This document shows, piece after piece, positions 1-8,975 of a stretch of DNA of 64,000 bases. Within the stretch, counting starts at the first letter, position 1; every line of letters begins with the position of its first letter. Origin of the DNA: an uncultured Neomegalonema sp. (GTDB lineage: Bacteria; Pseudomonadota; Alphaproteobacteria; Rhodobacterales; Rhodobacteraceae); NCBI GenBank assembly GCA_937995735.1, contig CALKIZ010000072.1:17609-81608 (forward strand), in the 5' to 3' direction. Under the pieces are notes generated by a model. The model had not been told where the DNA came from. It did not search any database and saw nothing but the letters and a program-made list of their open reading frames with translations. The position numbers and the translations under genes are program-made.

Positions 1-450
1 TCTGATTTGTCCAGGAAAGCACTTGCTGCGGCATCGAATGTAACGGCTCAAAAGCAACAAGTTATCCGGTATATTGCGGCGGGTTTAATCAATACCATCG
101 CCGGGTTCATAGCCTACACAGGTATGATTGTGTTAGCCGGAGCGCCATTTTGGGCGGCGAATATGGCTGCACTTTTGGTCGGCATTATTGTTGGTTTCGC
201 GCTTGCCCGTAATTTTGTTTTCAAAGCAAACGAGACTCCGTTTCAAGCAAGCATCGGAAAATATATTACTACAATCTGTGGTCAGTTCTTGCTCAGTACC
301 GCGTTGATCGGGTTGCTGATCCAATGGAATCTAGGGCCGATCATCGCCTACATCATCGTCCTACCCGTCATAATTATTTTATCTTTCGCACTACAACGAA
401 ACTGGGTTTTCGGCGTGCGTCCTCATAAATCCGTGGAATCGCAAATATGA
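1..450 (+). CDS. GtrA-family membrane protein (5' end uncertain)
   Basis: About 147 residues with four hydrophobic segments and the GtrA pattern: a first helix starting with QVIRYIAAGLINT, a mid-protein ALARNFVFK and a C-terminal ALQRNWVFG. GtrA proteins are small inner-membrane proteins thought to flip polyprenyl-linked sugars during surface-polysaccharide or lipid modification. The first possible start seen is TTG at 7, but the frame is open to the window edge, so the true start may lie outside. Its stop overlaps the next gene by ATGA (447-450), implying translational coupling to a methyltransferase. The substrate cannot be told from sequence. Confidence 0.8.
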   Translation, partial: SDLSRKALAAASNVTAQKQQVIRYIAAGLINTIAGFIAYTGMIVLAGAPFWAANMAALLVGIIVGFALARNFVFKANETPFQASIGKYITTICGQFLLSTALIGLLIQWNLGPIIAYIIVLPVIIILSFALQRNWVFGVRPHKSVESQI

Positions 451-1280
451 CCCGTGAAGAAGCGCTTGAAGCCTTTCTGAGTTCACCAAATGCAGACTCT
501 TACATTGCCGAAGCTGATTTCGGGTATGCTAAGATCTTACCGGAAGTTTCCCAACTGCCTTCAGGCAGTTCGATTTTAGAAGTTGGTGCAGGCGCAGGAA
601 TTTTACTCAGTCGTTTAGCACTGGAGTTCCCCGAACTCTCATTTCAAGGTCTGGAACCGATGGGTGATGGTTTTGACTATATCCCATCATTCCACACCCT
701 TACGAATACACTGCCGAATGCCGAGATCCTTTCAATCGGTTATGAAGAGTCTCAGACTTCTAAAAAATACGATCTGATCTTTTTGGTGAATGTTTTTGAA
801 CACCTGCCGGATTGGCGTGACTTTTTGGAACGTGTGAAAGGAATGCTTGCGCCGGGCGGCAGCTGCATTCTCCTCTGCCCTAATTACAGCTTTCCATATG
901 AACCGCATTTTCAATTACCAATCCTCGCAGGCAAATCCCTGACCTATGCGGTGATGAAGAAAAAAATCGGAGCATTCGAACAAGAGAACCGTTGCAGCGG
1001 CCTTTGGAACAGCCTCAATTTCGTGAAATACTCACAAGTCCGAAAACAAGCAAAACGCCTCAACCTAGATGTTAAATTTGAGAAGGCAATATTGGAAGAA
1101 TTGATCCTGCGCTTTGATACCGACGCCGAGTTCGCACGCAGACAACGCTTTTTAAAAGTACCTGTAAAAATTCTGAAAAAGCTAGGGTTGGTTCCCTTGT
1201 TGATGCGCAACCGTATACTGGAACGCTTCCTGCCGTACATGCATCTTCGCGTTTCCGTCAAACCAAACTACGCCGCTTAA
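447..1280 (+). CDS. class I SAM-dependent methyltransferase
   Basis: 277 residues. The SAM-binding glycine loop ILEVGAGAGILLSRLA lies near residues 43-58, an acidic residue follows in GLEP, and the motif YDLIFLVNVFEHLPDW is typical of Methyltransf_11/12-type enzymes. The C-terminal third is basic and without clear family features. It starts inside the GtrA stop codon (ATGA overlap). Together with the second methyltransferase and the GT-C protein downstream it probably modifies a lipid-linked sugar or glycolipid. The acceptor is unknown. Confidence 0.8.
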   Translation: MTREEALEAFLSSPNADSYIAEADFGYAKILPEVSQLPSGSSILEVGAGAGILLSRLALEFPELSFQGLEPMGDGFDYIPSFHTLTNTLPNAEILSIGYEESQTSKKYDLIFLVNVFEHLPDWRDFLERVKGMLAPGGSCILLCPNYSFPYEPHFQLPILAGKSLTYAVMKKKIGAFEQENRCSGLWNSLNFVKYSQVRKQAKRLNLDVKFEKAILEELILRFDTDAEFARRQRFLKVPVKILKKLGLVPLLMRNRILERFLPYMHLRVSVKPNYAA

Positions 1281-1293
1281 ATAGAGAGAAAAG

Positions 1294-1920
1294 ATGAGCC
1301 AGCGCATTAATTCGATCTATCGCCTTGTGACTGTTCCATTCATTTATGAAGCGATTCAAAAACTACTGGGCCAGAAAAAATCACGCGCTTACCTCTGTGA
1401 TGGCCCGTTAAAAACCCAGCCTGGGGACCGCATTCTTGATGTTGGGTGCGGCCCTGCAACGTTAAGGAACTTTCTTGGCGATGTCGAATATACCGGCATT
1501 GATTTGAACCCGGCTCATATCGAAAAGGCAAAAGCTGAACAGGGGCATCGGGGTACATTTATTTGTGGCGATGCCGTTACAAATATGGACAAGGTTCCGG
1601 GTCCATATGATTTCATTGTCTGCGTCGGCCTCCTCCATCACCTCGATGATAGTGAAGCAAAAACGTTAGTGAACAGCCTCTCTGAAAGGTTATCGGACAA
1701 GGGTAGGTTGGTCACTTACGATCCGGTATTCATAGACAATCAAAATATCATCGCCAAAACCCTCAAAGCGCTAGACTCCGGCCAAAACATTCGCCGCGCG
1801 GAGGAATATGCCAAACTTTTCTCAGCAGATGGATTCAAGCTATCAACCGAGGTTCTTAGTGGGATGCTAAATGTACCCTATAACCATTGCTGTAATATTT
1901 TTGCGCGCAGGGTGGCATGA
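1294..1920 (+). CDS. class I SAM-dependent methyltransferase
   Basis: 208 residues with SAM motif I ILDVGCGPATLRNFLG (about residues 47-62), motif II YTGIDLNPAHIEKAK and post-motif YDFIVCVGLLHHLDD. The Shine-Dalgarno AGAGAAAAG precedes the ATG. It follows the first methyltransferase by 13 bases and overlaps the next gene by ATGA at 1917-1920, so the four genes look like one operon. The two methyltransferases are only distantly alike, so this is not a simple duplication. The acceptor is not determinable; a small-molecule or glycolipid substrate is inferred from context. Confidence 0.8.
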   Translation: MSQRINSIYRLVTVPFIYEAIQKLLGQKKSRAYLCDGPLKTQPGDRILDVGCGPATLRNFLGDVEYTGIDLNPAHIEKAKAEQGHRGTFICGDAVTNMDKVPGPYDFIVCVGLLHHLDDSEAKTLVNSLSERLSDKGRLVTYDPVFIDNQNIIAKTLKALDSGQNIRRAEEYAKLFSADGFKLSTEVLSGMLNVPYNHCCNIFARRVA

Positions 1921-3596
1921 CGACTGTCGGCAGACGCGCGGCAATGGCTCCTTATCAAAAATCACTGATAAGCTGCGTGTTAGCTGCGCTTTTTATTGCC
2001 CAAGTCGTGATGGTTATGAAATTTGAAATCAACTGGGACGAGTTTTTCATGCTCGACTGGTTATATCAATTTCAGCGCGGTGAACTTCTTCAGCCCTTGC
2101 AAACGATCTATCTCCACTTTTTGGGATGGGTTCCAAATATTAGCGGGAACGAAGTCAACCAGATCGTCGCTGTTCGTTTTATAATGCTGGGGTGTACTGT
2201 CGGTACTTGTTTGTGCATCTTTGGTATCGCGCGTCGGTTTTTCAATTCTTTTGCGGCACTCATTGCTGTCATTAGTTTTATGACTTTCAGTTATGTCTTT
2301 CGGCACGGCATGAGCTTTCGTGCTGACGCGATTGTCGTTTGCACATTAATGGCCGCGTTATTTTTCGCAACCGATCCTCGGCAATCGCCATTGAAGATAA
2401 CCATCACCGGTTTTCTGATCGGACTGGCCGGAATGGTCACGATCAAAGCAATTTTTTATGCGCCAATTTTTGCGGCAATCCTATTGGCAAGATGGGCCAA
2501 CCATGGATGGTCGCGAAGGGCGTTTTTGCAAGGTATGTTGTTGCCCATCATGGCTGCCTTGAGCTTTATTGCGTTATACGTTCTGAACGCCGCATTGCTC
2601 GGTGATGTTGGTGCGGGTGTCAATTACATCGCGGAAAATACCGGACCAAGCGTTCTTGCAGGGCGCTTTTTTCCCGAGTGGGCAGCATTCACATGGGCCG
2701 TGCGCTCTAATCCGTTTTACGTTATTTTATTCGTGTTGGGCGGTTATTTTCTTATCAGTGATTTGTTTAATGGAAACGCGCGCAACAAATGGATAAGTTT
2801 CAGTCTTATCAGTTTCGCGGCCCCGTTAACGACACTGTTTTTCTATACCCACACACATCCATACTTTTACACATTCATGCTCGCACCGGCTTCGATCTTC
2901 ATCGCAAGCGCGATAGATCGCCCCTATCTGAGAAATGAACCAAAACGCATGAATATGGTGCTTGGCATTCTGGCGCTTTCGCTAACCGGTGTCACCATTC
3001 AAGGCATGAAGCAAACGCTAGACTACCAATACAAAACGGTGGATATTATCCACTCAATATTCCCTCAACCAGTTGATTATATCGATCGTTCCTCAATGAT
3101 ATCGAGCCATCGCAAGCATGGTATCTTTATGAGTGGTTGGGGAATGCGGGATTACTATCACGCAAATCAAGTAATTTTCCCAAGCATCCTCGAAGAAAGC
3201 GAGCCAAAATTTATTCTCGCAAATATCGACACGCTCGATCTTGATCATCCAGAAAAATTGCGCTCGGGAAAGGTGCTTTTTGCCAAAGACTTTCAGGCTT
3301 TAAGGAGTAATTACATCCATCATTGGGGCGCAATTTATGTCCCCGGAAAAATTCTGAATGTGGATCAATCTCGATCATCATTCGATGTCATTATTTCAGG
3401 TACTTACACAATCGAAAGTGAGCACGTCATTACCATAAATGGAAGCTCATATTCGCCGGGTGATTTTATCACTTTATCCCGTTCATCGCATGAAGTTTCG
3501 GCGGCAACACCGCATACCGTTATTTTGCGATGGGGTGAAAACCTTTATAAACCTGCTGAAAACGCAGCAAAACAGCCGCTCTTTCACGGGTTTTAA
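1917..3596 (+). CDS. polytopic membrane protein, GT-C/ArnT-like glycosyltransferase
   Basis: 559 residues with roughly ten hydrophobic segments in the first 350 and a soluble C-terminal part. The first loop carries INWDEFFMLDW (about residues 31-41), resembling the acidic loop-1 motif of GT-C glycosyltransferases such as the PMT/ArnT group, and a second loop has RHGMSFRADA. This suggests sugar transfer from a polyprenyl-phosphate donor on the periplasmic side, which fits the GtrA flippase at the head of the operon. The C-terminal 150 residues look like a beta-rich soluble domain. The assignment rests on topology and one motif only. Confidence 0.6.
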   Translation: MTTVGRRAAMAPYQKSLISCVLAALFIAQVVMVMKFEINWDEFFMLDWLYQFQRGELLQPLQTIYLHFLGWVPNISGNEVNQIVAVRFIMLGCTVGTCLCIFGIARRFFNSFAALIAVISFMTFSYVFRHGMSFRADAIVVCTLMAALFFATDPRQSPLKITITGFLIGLAGMVTIKAIFYAPIFAAILLARWANHGWSRRAFLQGMLLPIMAALSFIALYVLNAALLGDVGAGVNYIAENTGPSVLAGRFFPEWAAFTWAVRSNPFYVILFVLGGYFLISDLFNGNARNKWISFSLISFAAPLTTLFFYTHTHPYFYTFMLAPASIFIASAIDRPYLRNEPKRMNMVLGILALSLTGVTIQGMKQTLDYQYKTVDIIHSIFPQPVDYIDRSSMISSHRKHGIFMSGWGMRDYYHANQVIFPSILEESEPKFILANIDTLDLDHPEKLRSGKVLFAKDFQALRSNYIHHWGAIYVPGKILNVDQSRSSFDVIISGTYTIESEHVITINGSSYSPGDFITLSRSSHEVSAATPHTVILRWGENLYKPAENAAKQPLFHGF

Positions 3597-3602
3597 TAAT
3601 TA

Positions 3603-4598
3603 TCAAAACGGCATCGTAATAACGACTTTGCCAGTGGCTTTTCTGTCTTCAATTAACCGGAGGCCATCAACAGCGCGATCCAATGGGAAAACATCAGATA
3701 CCAATGGCTTGATTTTTCCATCCGCTGCGAGATCAAACAACCGCATCAAACTTTCTGCCATCGCTTCAGGGGCTTTTTCAAAATATGCTCCCCACCAAAA
3801 GCCCAACACATCGACATTCTTAACAAGAAGGTGATTGGCTTTAAGTTGCGGCACGTCGCCTGAGGCAAACCCTATCGGCATATAGCGTGCTTCAAATGCG
3901 GTGGCGCGCAGCAGAGCATTCCCAAGCTCTCCTCCAACCGGGTCAAAAATAACATCCGCGCCGTGTCCATCCGTTAAAGTTAAAACTTTGTCGCGTAGTG
4001 CTGGCGTCTTTAAATCAAATTTTTCCGTATCAAGGACAATATCAGCGCCTTTGTCTGTCGCCGCCGCTGCCTTCTCTGGACCGCGCGCGAGTGCAATCAC
4101 TCTTGCTCCCATAAGCGTCCCGATCTCGACAGCCGTCAGCCCAACACCGCCCCCTGCCCCCGGAACCACGAGAACCTCACCACTTTGTAAACGCGCTCTG
4201 CGAACTAATGCGAGTTCTGCCGATCCATACGCGACGGGAATAGCGGCAACTTCCTCATCAGAGACACCGTGCGGTGCAGGCGCGCATGAAGCGGCATCAA
4301 CAACCACATATTCGGCTAATCCACCAGAACCGCAATAAGCTGCAACCCGAGTCCCGCGCCACGCTGGATCAATATCTTCGCCGACAGCATCGACGACACC
4401 GCAAATTTCACCACCCGGAGCAAAGGGAAGCGACGGCATTTTTTGATATGTTCCTTTTGTCATTAACAAATCGGCAAAGTTTAACCCACAAGCAGAAACC
4501 TTAACTCTAACTTCACGCTTCTTTGGGGACGGGATCATTATTTCTTCGTGCGATAATGCACCCAATCCATCAAATTGTTTTAAAATTAGGGTTTTCAT
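3603..4598 (-). CDS. zinc-independent NADPH:quinone oxidoreductase family
   Basis: 331 residues of the medium-chain dehydrogenase/reductase fold. The N-terminal part has KVSACGLNFADLLMTKGTYQ, the quinone-oxidoreductase signature without catalytic zinc ligands, and the nucleotide-binding motif is GAGGGVGLTAVEIG. Likely reduces quinones or activated enones with NADPH in the cytosol. The frame extends upstream to 4646, but the methionine at 4598 aligns with the family start (MKTLILKQF) and is used here. Converges with the GT-C gene with only six bases between stop codons. The physiological substrate is unknown. Confidence 0.85.
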   Translation of the reverse strand: MKTLILKQFDGLGALSHEEIMIPSPKKREVRVKVSACGLNFADLLMTKGTYQKMPSLPFAPGGEICGVVDAVGEDIDPAWRGTRVAAYCGSGGLAEYVVVDAASCAPAPHGVSDEEVAAIPVAYGSAELALVRRARLQSGEVLVVPGAGGGVGLTAVEIGTLMGARVIALARGPEKAAAATDKGADIVLDTEKFDLKTPALRDKVLTLTDGHGADVIFDPVGGELGNALLRATAFEARYMPIGFASGDVPQLKANHLLVKNVDVLGFWWGAYFEKAPEAMAESLMRLFDLAADGKIKPLVSDVFPLDRAVDGLRLIEDRKATGKVVITMPF

Positions 4599-4707
4599 AT
4601 CATGCATGGATTTTACCGTTTTGATTGAACACGGGGCGTTTACCACTTTGTTGTACGGTAGAAAACAATTGTGACCAAGGCACTTAAAGTGCTGTAACGG
4701 AGTAATA

Positions 4708-5277
4708 ATGTCGAGTTCAGGGTATCGCAGAGCAACGAAGAACCATGCGGTTCGCGTTGATCACACTGATGGCAGTGTGACAACGGGCTTTATACCTGTA
4801 CCTCAAGGCATGGATCTGTTTGGCACGATGATGCAAGCGCAACATTTTATCCACTTTGAAACCGATGATGGGGAGCAAACGTTAATGAACGTTTCATCCA
4901 TCAAGCGCGTCACCAGCACCGAAAGCAAAGTCGATAAAAGTGCGGCGGAGGCAAGCGCAGCTGAAAAAGCCCGGGCCGAACGGGAGGCGGAGGAAGCACG
5001 CCGTCGCGCAGAAGAAGAAGCCCGAAGAAAAGCGGCTCGTGATGGCAAAGTTGAATGGACGGGTGAGCAATACGACGCCTTAGAAATGCTGGGCTTGAAA
5101 GCAAGCGCATCCAAGGATGAAATTTCGGCTGCATATCGCAAGCTCGTAAAACTGTATCACCCGGACAGACTGCGCGGCTTAGGTGTTTCCCCGAAGAAAA
5201 TCGAGTTCGCCGCAGAGCGCCTCGCCGAAATAAACAACGCTTATCGCGTTTTAGTATCCTCGGCGAAAGCAGCTTAA
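4708..5277 (+). CDS. J-domain protein with N-terminal beta domain
   Basis: 189 residues in three parts. Residues 12-68 form a beta-rich domain (VRVDHTDGSVTTGFI...), resembling the DUF6812-type module. Residues 80-112 are a highly charged Ala/Glu/Arg helix. Residues 120-185 are a J domain with the diagnostic HPD at 151-153 (LVKLYHPDRLRGLG). It should stimulate a DnaK-type Hsp70; clients are unknown. GGAG six bases before the ATG supports the start. The stop overlaps the stop of the convergent hydrolase by four bases. Confidence 0.85.
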   Translation: MSSSGYRRATKNHAVRVDHTDGSVTTGFIPVPQGMDLFGTMMQAQHFIHFETDDGEQTLMNVSSIKRVTSTESKVDKSAAEASAAEKARAEREAEEARRRAEEEARRKAARDGKVEWTGEQYDALEMLGLKASASKDEISAAYRKLVKLYHPDRLRGLGVSPKKIEFAAERLAEINNAYRVLVSSAKAA

Positions 5278-6245
5278 CGTTTATCGCGAATGCGTTTTGC
5301 CGCAGCAACCAATTCTTTTGGCGCTGCATGATGAGCCATGTGACCAACGCCTTTTAATTCCGTCAAATTCGCTGACATCAATGCCGCCTTAAAGCGTCTG
5401 GCGTGAGCCTCGATCGGCAGAATGGCGTCCTCTGTCCCATGGATTAACTCGATTGGCACATTGATGCTGGGGTAACGCGGAATGAGTTTCTCCATTGCCT
5501 CATTAATATTCGTAATATCGCGCCCGTTTTCGCGGAATGTCTTTGGCCGCGATGCCAGTTCCGCCCCGATGTATCCGGCATATCCAAGCGGCGGTTGTTG
5601 CGGTTTAAAAACCCATGCCACAGCCCGCTCAGCGCCTGACTTCAGCGCACGATTTCTCACCAGTGCATTTATGGGCGGACCGAATACCGCTGTTGACGCC
5701 GCTGCATGATAAGCATTGTCTCCGGCGGGCCAAGGATATGTCAGTCCGGCTAACATGACCGCACCCCGAATAGTTTCAGGCGCATCCACCGCCCACGCCG
5801 TCGCCACCGCCCCGCCAAAGCTATGCCCCATAACAATGGGACGCTTGACGCCAATCGCATCAAGACCAGCGCGAAGCACCGCTGCCTGCGCTGATGGCAT
5901 AAAACTCTGCCCGTTAGCGCGATCAGAATACCCAAAACCCGGCCGATCGAATGCAATCGCCGTAAAGCCCTCAGCTGCTAAAACATCACTTAATGAAAAA
6001 GTGAAATCACGAAGGTTCCCAGACGCGCCATGAATTAAAACGACAGGTGGGCCGGACCCGCGTTTGTCATAATGCAACCTCAGCATTTGCCCCGTCTGTG
6101 GATCGCTTACTTCGATAAATTGACCTATGGGCGGAAATTTTTCTTCAATGATTGCAGTGAATTGAGAGGCACGAGTCGTGCAGCCATAGGCGACAGCACC
6201 CACGCCCAAACCAAGCAATAACGTTCTTCTCGTCCACTTGCGCAT
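5274..6245 (-). CDS. alpha/beta hydrolase, probably exported
   Basis: 323 residues. Oxyanion strand VVLIHGASGN near residue 72, nucleophile elbow GHSFGG (Ser142), acid in HGTEDAILP and base in GVGHMAHH complete the triad. The N-terminus has twin arginines and a hydrophobic stretch ending in Cys22 (RRTLLLGLGVGAVAYGC), so it may be a Tat substrate or lipoprotein. Substrate specificity cannot be read from sequence; serine hydrolases of this fold include esterases, lipases and lactonases. It is monocistronic and divergent from the MetY-type gene. Confidence 0.85.
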   Translation of the reverse strand: MRKWTRRTLLLGLGVGAVAYGCTTRASQFTAIIEEKFPPIGQFIEVSDPQTGQMLRLHYDKRGSGPPVVLIHGASGNLRDFTFSLSDVLAAEGFTAIAFDRPGFGYSDRANGQSFMPSAQAAVLRAGLDAIGVKRPIVMGHSFGGAVATAWAVDAPETIRGAVMLAGLTYPWPAGDNAYHAAASTAVFGPPINALVRNRALKSGAERAVAWVFKPQQPPLGYAGYIGAELASRPKTFRENGRDITNINEAMEKLIPRYPSINVPIELIHGTEDAILPIEAHARRFKAALMSANLTELKGVGHMAHHAAPKELVAAAKRIRDKR

Positions 6246-6400
6246 TGCAATTCTCCGTATCTAACAGTTTCGAATTAGATCACATTTAATGCCGGTCAAT
6301 GTAATGACCTATCTTGCACCATTCACTCCTTTGTGCGACGCCGGTATCGAGCTGTTTTTTTGGCATAACCACATGTTTTGAATGTGAATAGGGGATAGAC

Positions 6401-7690
6401 ATGAGCGACACGAATTCTCTCGGGTTTGAAACGCGGATGATCCATGCGGGCGCTGCACCCGATCCAGCCACAGGAGCGCGACAAACACCGATTTATCAAA
6501 CAACGTCTTTCGTTTTTAAAGACGCTGCTCAAGCCGCGCGCCTCTTTAGCCTGCAAGAAGTCGGCAATATCTACTCTCGTCTTACCAACCCGACCGTTAG
6601 CGCATTGCAAGAGCGCTGCGCATCGCTTGAAGGCGGCGTCGGTGCAGTCGCAACATCCTCGGGGCACGCGGCACAAATTCTGGCCCTCTTCCCGCTTATG
6701 AGTCCCGGCAAGAATATCGTTGCGGCGGACAAACTCTACGGAGGATCAATCAATCAATTCTCCAACGCATTTAAACGCTTTGGATGGGAAGTAAAATTCG
6801 TCGATACCGATGATCTTGACGCAGTAAAAGCCGCCATTGACGACGACACACGCTCGCTTTTCTGTGAAAGCCTCGCTAATCCCGGCGGTATCGTAACCGA
6901 TATTGAGGGTTGGGCAGCAGTGGCAAGCGGAGCGGGACTGCCGCTCATTGTCGACAATACAATGGCAACAGCGGCTTTGTGTCGTCCAATTGAACACGGC
7001 GCAACCATTGTCGTAAATTCCACCACGAAGTTTTTAAGTGGCAACGGGACATCAATCGGTGGTGTCGTGATTGATAGCGGTAACTTCGACTGGAGCGCGA
7101 GCGGTAAGTTTCCGTCATTGTCGGAACCCGCCCCAGAATATAACGGCATCAAATTCCATGAAGCCCTCGGACCGATGGCCTTCACATTCTTCGGAATTGC
7201 CGTCGGTCTTCGCGATCTTGGGGCAGCACAAACTCCACAAAATGCATTCTACACCTTACTGGGAATGGAAACACTTTCCCTGCGGATGCAACGGCATTCT
7301 GAAAACGCAATGCAAGTTGCGCAACACCTCGAAAACCATGCTGCGGTCGATTATGTCTCTTATGCCGGTTTGCCGTCTTCTCCATATAATTCAGCAGCGA
7401 AAAAGTACCTGCCTAACGGAGCCGGGGCGGTATTCACAGTCGGGCTAAAAGGTGGATATGATGCGGGTGTCAGCTTAGTTGATAACCTCGAATTATTTTC
7501 GCACCTAGCCAATATCGGTGACGCCCGCTCGCTTGTCATCCATTCGGCATCGACCACTCATAGCCAACTTTCCGACGAAGAAAAAACAAGCGCAGGCGCT
7601 GGACCAGAGGTGGTTCGCCTTTCAATCGGCTTGGAAAACGCGGAAGACCTCATCGCTGATCTTGACCAAGCGCTTGCGAAATCCGCATAA
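6401..7690 (+). CDS. O-acetylhomoserine sulfhydrylase-type PLP enzyme (MetY family)
   Basis: 429 residues of the Cys/Met-metabolism PLP family. Hallmarks are the N-terminal FETRMIHAG, IYSRLTNPT, the cofactor site LIVDNTMATAA and the PLP lysine Lys210 in NSTTKFLSG. The length matches MetY-type O-acetylhomoserine aminocarboxypropyltransferase, which makes homocysteine (or methionine from methanethiol) from O-acetylhomoserine. AGGGG six bases before the ATG marks the start. Methanethiol is a product of the DMSP demethylation pathway encoded further on, so a role in capturing it is possible but only inferred. Other sulfhydrylases of the family cannot be excluded. Confidence 0.85.
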   Translation: MSDTNSLGFETRMIHAGAAPDPATGARQTPIYQTTSFVFKDAAQAARLFSLQEVGNIYSRLTNPTVSALQERCASLEGGVGAVATSSGHAAQILALFPLMSPGKNIVAADKLYGGSINQFSNAFKRFGWEVKFVDTDDLDAVKAAIDDDTRSLFCESLANPGGIVTDIEGWAAVASGAGLPLIVDNTMATAALCRPIEHGATIVVNSTTKFLSGNGTSIGGVVIDSGNFDWSASGKFPSLSEPAPEYNGIKFHEALGPMAFTFFGIAVGLRDLGAAQTPQNAFYTLLGMETLSLRMQRHSENAMQVAQHLENHAAVDYVSYAGLPSSPYNSAAKKYLPNGAGAVFTVGLKGGYDAGVSLVDNLELFSHLANIGDARSLVIHSASTTHSQLSDEEKTSAGAGPEVVRLSIGLENAEDLIADLDQALAKSA

Positions 7691-7713
7691 CCATCTCAAC
7701 AAGACGCAATAAT

Positions 7714-7750
7714 CCGAACCGACGAAACTTATCGTTGGTTCGGTTCTCTT
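7714..7750 (+). terminator. rho-independent terminator after the MetY-type gene
   Basis: Arms CCGAACC (7714-7720) and GGTTCGG (7737-7743) continue inward through ACGA/TCGT with one wobble position. They are followed by a T-rich tail TTCTCTT. It lies 24 bases after the stop codon. Confidence 0.65.
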
Positions 7751-7802
7751 CAAATCTAATCCCTACACATCTTCAACGATCAAATCTATCGGAACCGCTG
7801 CA

Positions 7803-8795
7803 ATGAAAGCCCTTGTTTATACCGGTGTCGGACAACTTGATTATCGCGATGTTGAAACGCCGACTGCTGATAAAGAGTTGAGCGTCGTGAAAATCGAAGC
7901 GGTCGGAATATGTGGCTCTGACATGCACGCTTATCACGGGGCCGATCCGCGCAGAATGCCTCCGCTTATACTTGGGCATGAAGCCTGTGGGATTGCCGAG
8001 TCCGGCATATATGCGGGGCAAAGGGTTACTGTTAATCCGATGACCACATGTGGCACGTGCCGATATTGCATCGAGGGACGTGACAACATCTGTCCTGATC
8101 GTAAGTTATTATCTATTCCTCCTAATGAAGGGGCTTTTGCGGAATATCTGAAAATTCCCGACCGCAATCTGGTTCCGGTTCCCGATGGTGTCGCACCGGA
8201 ACACGCCGCTCTGACTGAACCACTCGCCTGTGGGTGGCACGCTGTCAGATTGGCAGCAGAGCGCCTGACCCAACCGCTTGCTACGGCACGCATCGTCGTG
8301 ATCGGAGGCGGTGCGATTGGTGTAGGTGCTGCACTTTGCGCTCTCGATCAAGGCGCTAAAGATATTTGGATTGCAGAACCGAGCGCCCTGAGACGGGAAA
8401 CGGCTAAAAAGGCCGGTCCCTTCCATGTTTACGACCCAAAGAATGGCGGACCGCAAGAGACAAGCGCAGATATTGTCATTGACGCTTACGGCTCTGAAGT
8501 CTCTCGCGCAGACTCGACAAGGCTTGCTGCACCCGGCGGCGTGATTGCACATATTGGTTTGGCGGGCGGGAGCGCCGGATTAGACACACGCAAGATGACT
8601 CTGCAAGAAATTACTTTCATCGGGACATACACATACACGATGGCCGATTTCCATGCGACGGCACATGCCATTTTTGCCGGACGTATGGGAGATTTCAGTT
8701 GGATTGAAAAGCGCTCCCTTTCAGATGGGGCAAAAGCATTCGCTGATTTGGATTCGGCACTCGTCCCCGCAGCTAAAATCGTATTGAAACCATGA
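7803..8795 (+). CDS. zinc-dependent alcohol/polyol dehydrogenase
   Basis: 330 residues, MDR family. Catalytic zinc ligands are Cys37 (GICGSD) and His59-Glu60 (LGHEACG). The structural zinc lobe has Cys83, Cys86, Cys89 and Cys97 (CGTCRYCIEGRDNIC). The NAD-binding loop is VIGGGAIGVGAAL. The family includes sorbitol, threonine and galactitol dehydrogenases; at 330 residues it is slightly short. It sits behind a terminator in its own transcription unit. The substrate is not assignable from sequence. Confidence 0.85.
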   Translation: MKALVYTGVGQLDYRDVETPTADKELSVVKIEAVGICGSDMHAYHGADPRRMPPLILGHEACGIAESGIYAGQRVTVNPMTTCGTCRYCIEGRDNICPDRKLLSIPPNEGAFAEYLKIPDRNLVPVPDGVAPEHAALTEPLACGWHAVRLAAERLTQPLATARIVVIGGGAIGVGAALCALDQGAKDIWIAEPSALRRETAKKAGPFHVYDPKNGGPQETSADIVIDAYGSEVSRADSTRLAAPGGVIAHIGLAGGSAGLDTRKMTLQEITFIGTYTYTMADFHATAHAIFAGRMGDFSWIEKRSLSDGAKAFADLDSALVPAAKIVLKP

Positions 8796-8975
8796 AGCGC
8801 GAACTTCTTGCTGCATGGTTAACATCATAATAACGCGCACAGGCGAAGTAATAAATTGTAAGTTGTTATAATAAAATTAAGGTCAATTACCAGACAAACT
8901 TCATGATTGTGTTTATAAACTATACATCTTCATCGCGCATCTTCACTGTAATGTTATCTGAAGATAGGCGAAGTC

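Noticed and set aside
3901..4338. 145-codon plus-strand frame
   Set aside because: Antisense to the quinone oxidoreductase, Ser/Ala/Pro-rich composition of a shadow frame.
6246..6400. Possible SAM-type riboswitch before the MetY-type gene
   Set aside because: SAM-II, SAM-V and SAM/SAH riboswitches are common at such genes in alphaproteobacteria, but I could not match the conserved core or pseudoknot here; only a 5-bp hairpin is visible.
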